A stretch of DNA of 51,734 bases, from the NCBI RefSeq assembly GCF_012843705.1, contig NZ_JABAFQ010000013.1:1-51734 (forward strand). Direction: 5' to 3'. The notes below the pieces were generated by a model, which worked only from the letters and a program-made list of their open reading frames with translations, searched no databases and was not told where the DNA came from. This document shows positions 50,843-51,734 of the stretch, in pieces. Each line of letters opens with the position of its first letter. Within the stretch, counting starts at the first letter, position 1. This stretch comes from Fusobacterium sp. FSA-380-WT-3A (GTDB lineage: Bacteria > Fusobacteriota > Fusobacteriia > Fusobacteriales > Fusobacteriaceae). The translations under genes were made by a program, and so were the position numbers.

Positions 50843-50872
50843 TTGACATAAAGATATAGTATATTTTAAAAT
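50843..50872 (+). promoter_or_regulatory. Promoter of glpP
   Basis: TTGACA (50843-50848), 18 bases, TAAAAT (50867-50872), about 30 bases before the glpP ATG. Confidence 0.65.
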
Positions 50873-50902
50873 ATAAGGCAATAAAAAATTGGAGGTAGGA
50901 AG

Positions 50903-51463
50903 ATGAATATAAGGGAAATATTGGAAAGAAACCCAATTATTCCAGCATTAAAAAATGACCAGGATTTAAAAGAAGCATTAGAAAGTGGTAGTGAAATAGT
51001 TTTTATAATAATGGCAAATTTAATGAATATTGAAAATATTGTATCAAAATTAAAAAAAGAGGGAAAAATTGTATTTGTCCATGCTGATATGATAGATGGA
51101 CTTTCTAGTTCTAATTATGGTGTTGAATATTTAATTAACCATGTAGACTTAGATGGAATAATAACAACAAAACATAATATGGTAGCTTTTGCTAAAAAGA
51201 AAAATATCCCTGTTATTCAAAGATATTTTATACTTGATTCTTTTTCTTTTAAAAATACTATAATACATATAAGAGAAAATAAACCTGATGCAGTTGAAAT
51301 TTTACCAGGACTAATGCCTAAAATAATAAAAAGAATTTGTAATTTAGTAAATTTACCAGTAATAACTGGAGGACTTATTGATGAAAAAGAAGATGTTATG
51401 AACGCTCTAAGAGCTGGAGCAGAGGGAATTTCAACAACTAAAAAAGAATTGTGGCAAATATGA
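50903..51463 (+). CDS. glpP: Glycerol uptake operon antiterminator
   Basis: This 186-residue TIM-barrel-like protein matches GlpP: NPIIPALKNDQDLKEAL, IVFVHADMIDGLSS, YGVEYLINHVDLDGIITTK, PDAVEILPGLMPKII and PVITGGLIDEKEDVMNALRAGAEGISTTK. In Bacillus subtilis GlpP with glycerol 3-phosphate binds glp leader mRNA and prevents termination. Here glpK follows behind a leader with an intrinsic terminator, which fits that mechanism. GGAGGTAGGA is the ribosome site. Confidence 0.95.
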   Translation: MNIREILERNPIIPALKNDQDLKEALESGSEIVFIIMANLMNIENIVSKLKKEGKIVFVHADMIDGLSSSNYGVEYLINHVDLDGIITTKHNMVAFAKKKNIPVIQRYFILDSFSFKNTIIHIRENKPDAVEILPGLMPKIIKRICNLVNLPVITGGLIDEKEDVMNALRAGAEGISTTKKELWQI

Positions 51464-51497
51464 TTTAAAATAATAAAAAATGATTATAAAATGTGTC

Positions 51498-51526
51498 TTG
51501 ACAAAAGAGATAAAACAATATAAAAT
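51498..51526 (+). promoter_or_regulatory. Promoter of glpK leader
   Basis: TTGACA (51498-51503), 17 bases, TAAAAT (51521-51526). Transcripts would start near 51533 and run through a terminator hairpin before glpK. Confidence 0.7.
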
Positions 51527-51567
51527 TATCTTAATTAATTAAATAATAAGCAATGTGAGAAAGTGAG

Positions 51568-51614
51568 TGCTTAAAAAAATTACTAAATTTTAGTAATATT
51601 TTAAGCATTTTTTT
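51568..51614 (+). terminator. Leader terminator before glpK, probable GlpP target
   Basis: TGCTTAAAA (51568-51576) pairs with TTTTAAGCA (51599-51607); an inner ATTACTAA / TTAGTAAT stem stacks on it with a small internal loop; a T7 run follows. It lies between the promoter and the glpK ribosome site, so glpK expression should require antitermination. Confidence 0.75.
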
Positions 51615-51649
51615 GTATATTATTTTAAATAAAATTGGAGGCGGATTTT

Positions 51650-51734
51650 ATGGAAAAAAAATACATTATAGCATTAGACCAAGGTACTACTAGTTCAAGA
51701 GCTATTGTTTTTGATAGTGACCAAAAAATTGTTG
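51650..51734 (+). CDS. glpK: Glycerol kinase (5' fragment, runs off the window)
   Basis: The visible 28 residues start [20 protein letters not shown], the phosphate-1 motif of glycerol kinase ([10 protein letters not shown]). The enzyme phosphorylates glycerol to glycerol 3-phosphate, the inducer of GlpP. GGAGGCGG lies eight bases before the ATG. Confidence 0.92.
   Translation, partial: MEKKYIIALDQGTTSSRAIVFDSDQKIV

Overview
The window is a stretch of a very AT-rich chromosome that fits the genus Fusobacterium best; species is not resolved. It combines Gram-negative envelope genes (two tandem LpxL-type lipid A acyltransferases, a large type V autotransporter with a Fusobacterium-style long signal peptide, lipoproteins) with low-GC housekeeping genes using AGGAGG ribosome binding sites, a Firmicute-like GlpP antiterminator, and an expanded family of YwqK/MORN-like repeat proteins typical of fusobacteria. 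Coding density is high and most genes sit in short operons closed by clear intrinsic terminators. Many promoters match the sigma-70 consensus with 17-18 bp spacing.

Layout. 1-4000: a GntR regulator with a TauE/SafE permease, tRNA-Gln, an Mrp/ApbC Fe-S carrier ATPase and an NhaC antiporter, all on the minus strand. 4130-8450 (+): a translation operon prfA-prmC-queA-rsmD plus a small exported protein; PrmC has a duplicated N-terminal domain. 8510-12204: an exported Ntn-type acylase, a YdjM-like membrane protein and split transketolase. 12282-20154 (+): FtsX-like protein, EnvC-like protein with a degenerate LytM domain, NAD kinase, a nitrilase-family amidase, recN, a tyrosine recombinase with its catalytic residues replaced, era, and two small redox-type genes.

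20275-30044 is the accessory core: two divergent operons of envelope-directed YwqK/MORN repeat proteins and unrecognised lipoproteins sharing one promoter region. Two of these genes, one in each operon, are broken by a one-base shift in a 7-base homopolymer and are restored by adding one base. 30136-36763 holds a nitronate monooxygenase-like protein, manA, a GNAT acetyltransferase, an XRE-S24 repressor facing a small ORF across repeated operators, a CobQ with an altered glutaminase site, an unknown protein and a sugar acetyltransferase. 36837-41757 (-) carries ptsI, ptsH, typA and truB.

41877-51734: an M16 peptidase, a gene-poor gap holding a candidate small RNA, a 1,193-residue autotransporter, two LpxL-type acyltransferases, then glpP and the start of glpK behind a terminator-bearing leader. 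The autotransporter promoter has a 16-base T tract inside its -35/-10 spacer, the classic arrangement for slipped-strand phase variation, and a 14-bp inverted repeat flanks the gene. The strongest candidates for something undescribed are this switchable adhesin locus with its neighbouring RNA candidate, and the divergent YwqK/lipoprotein island with its homopolymer frameshifts.
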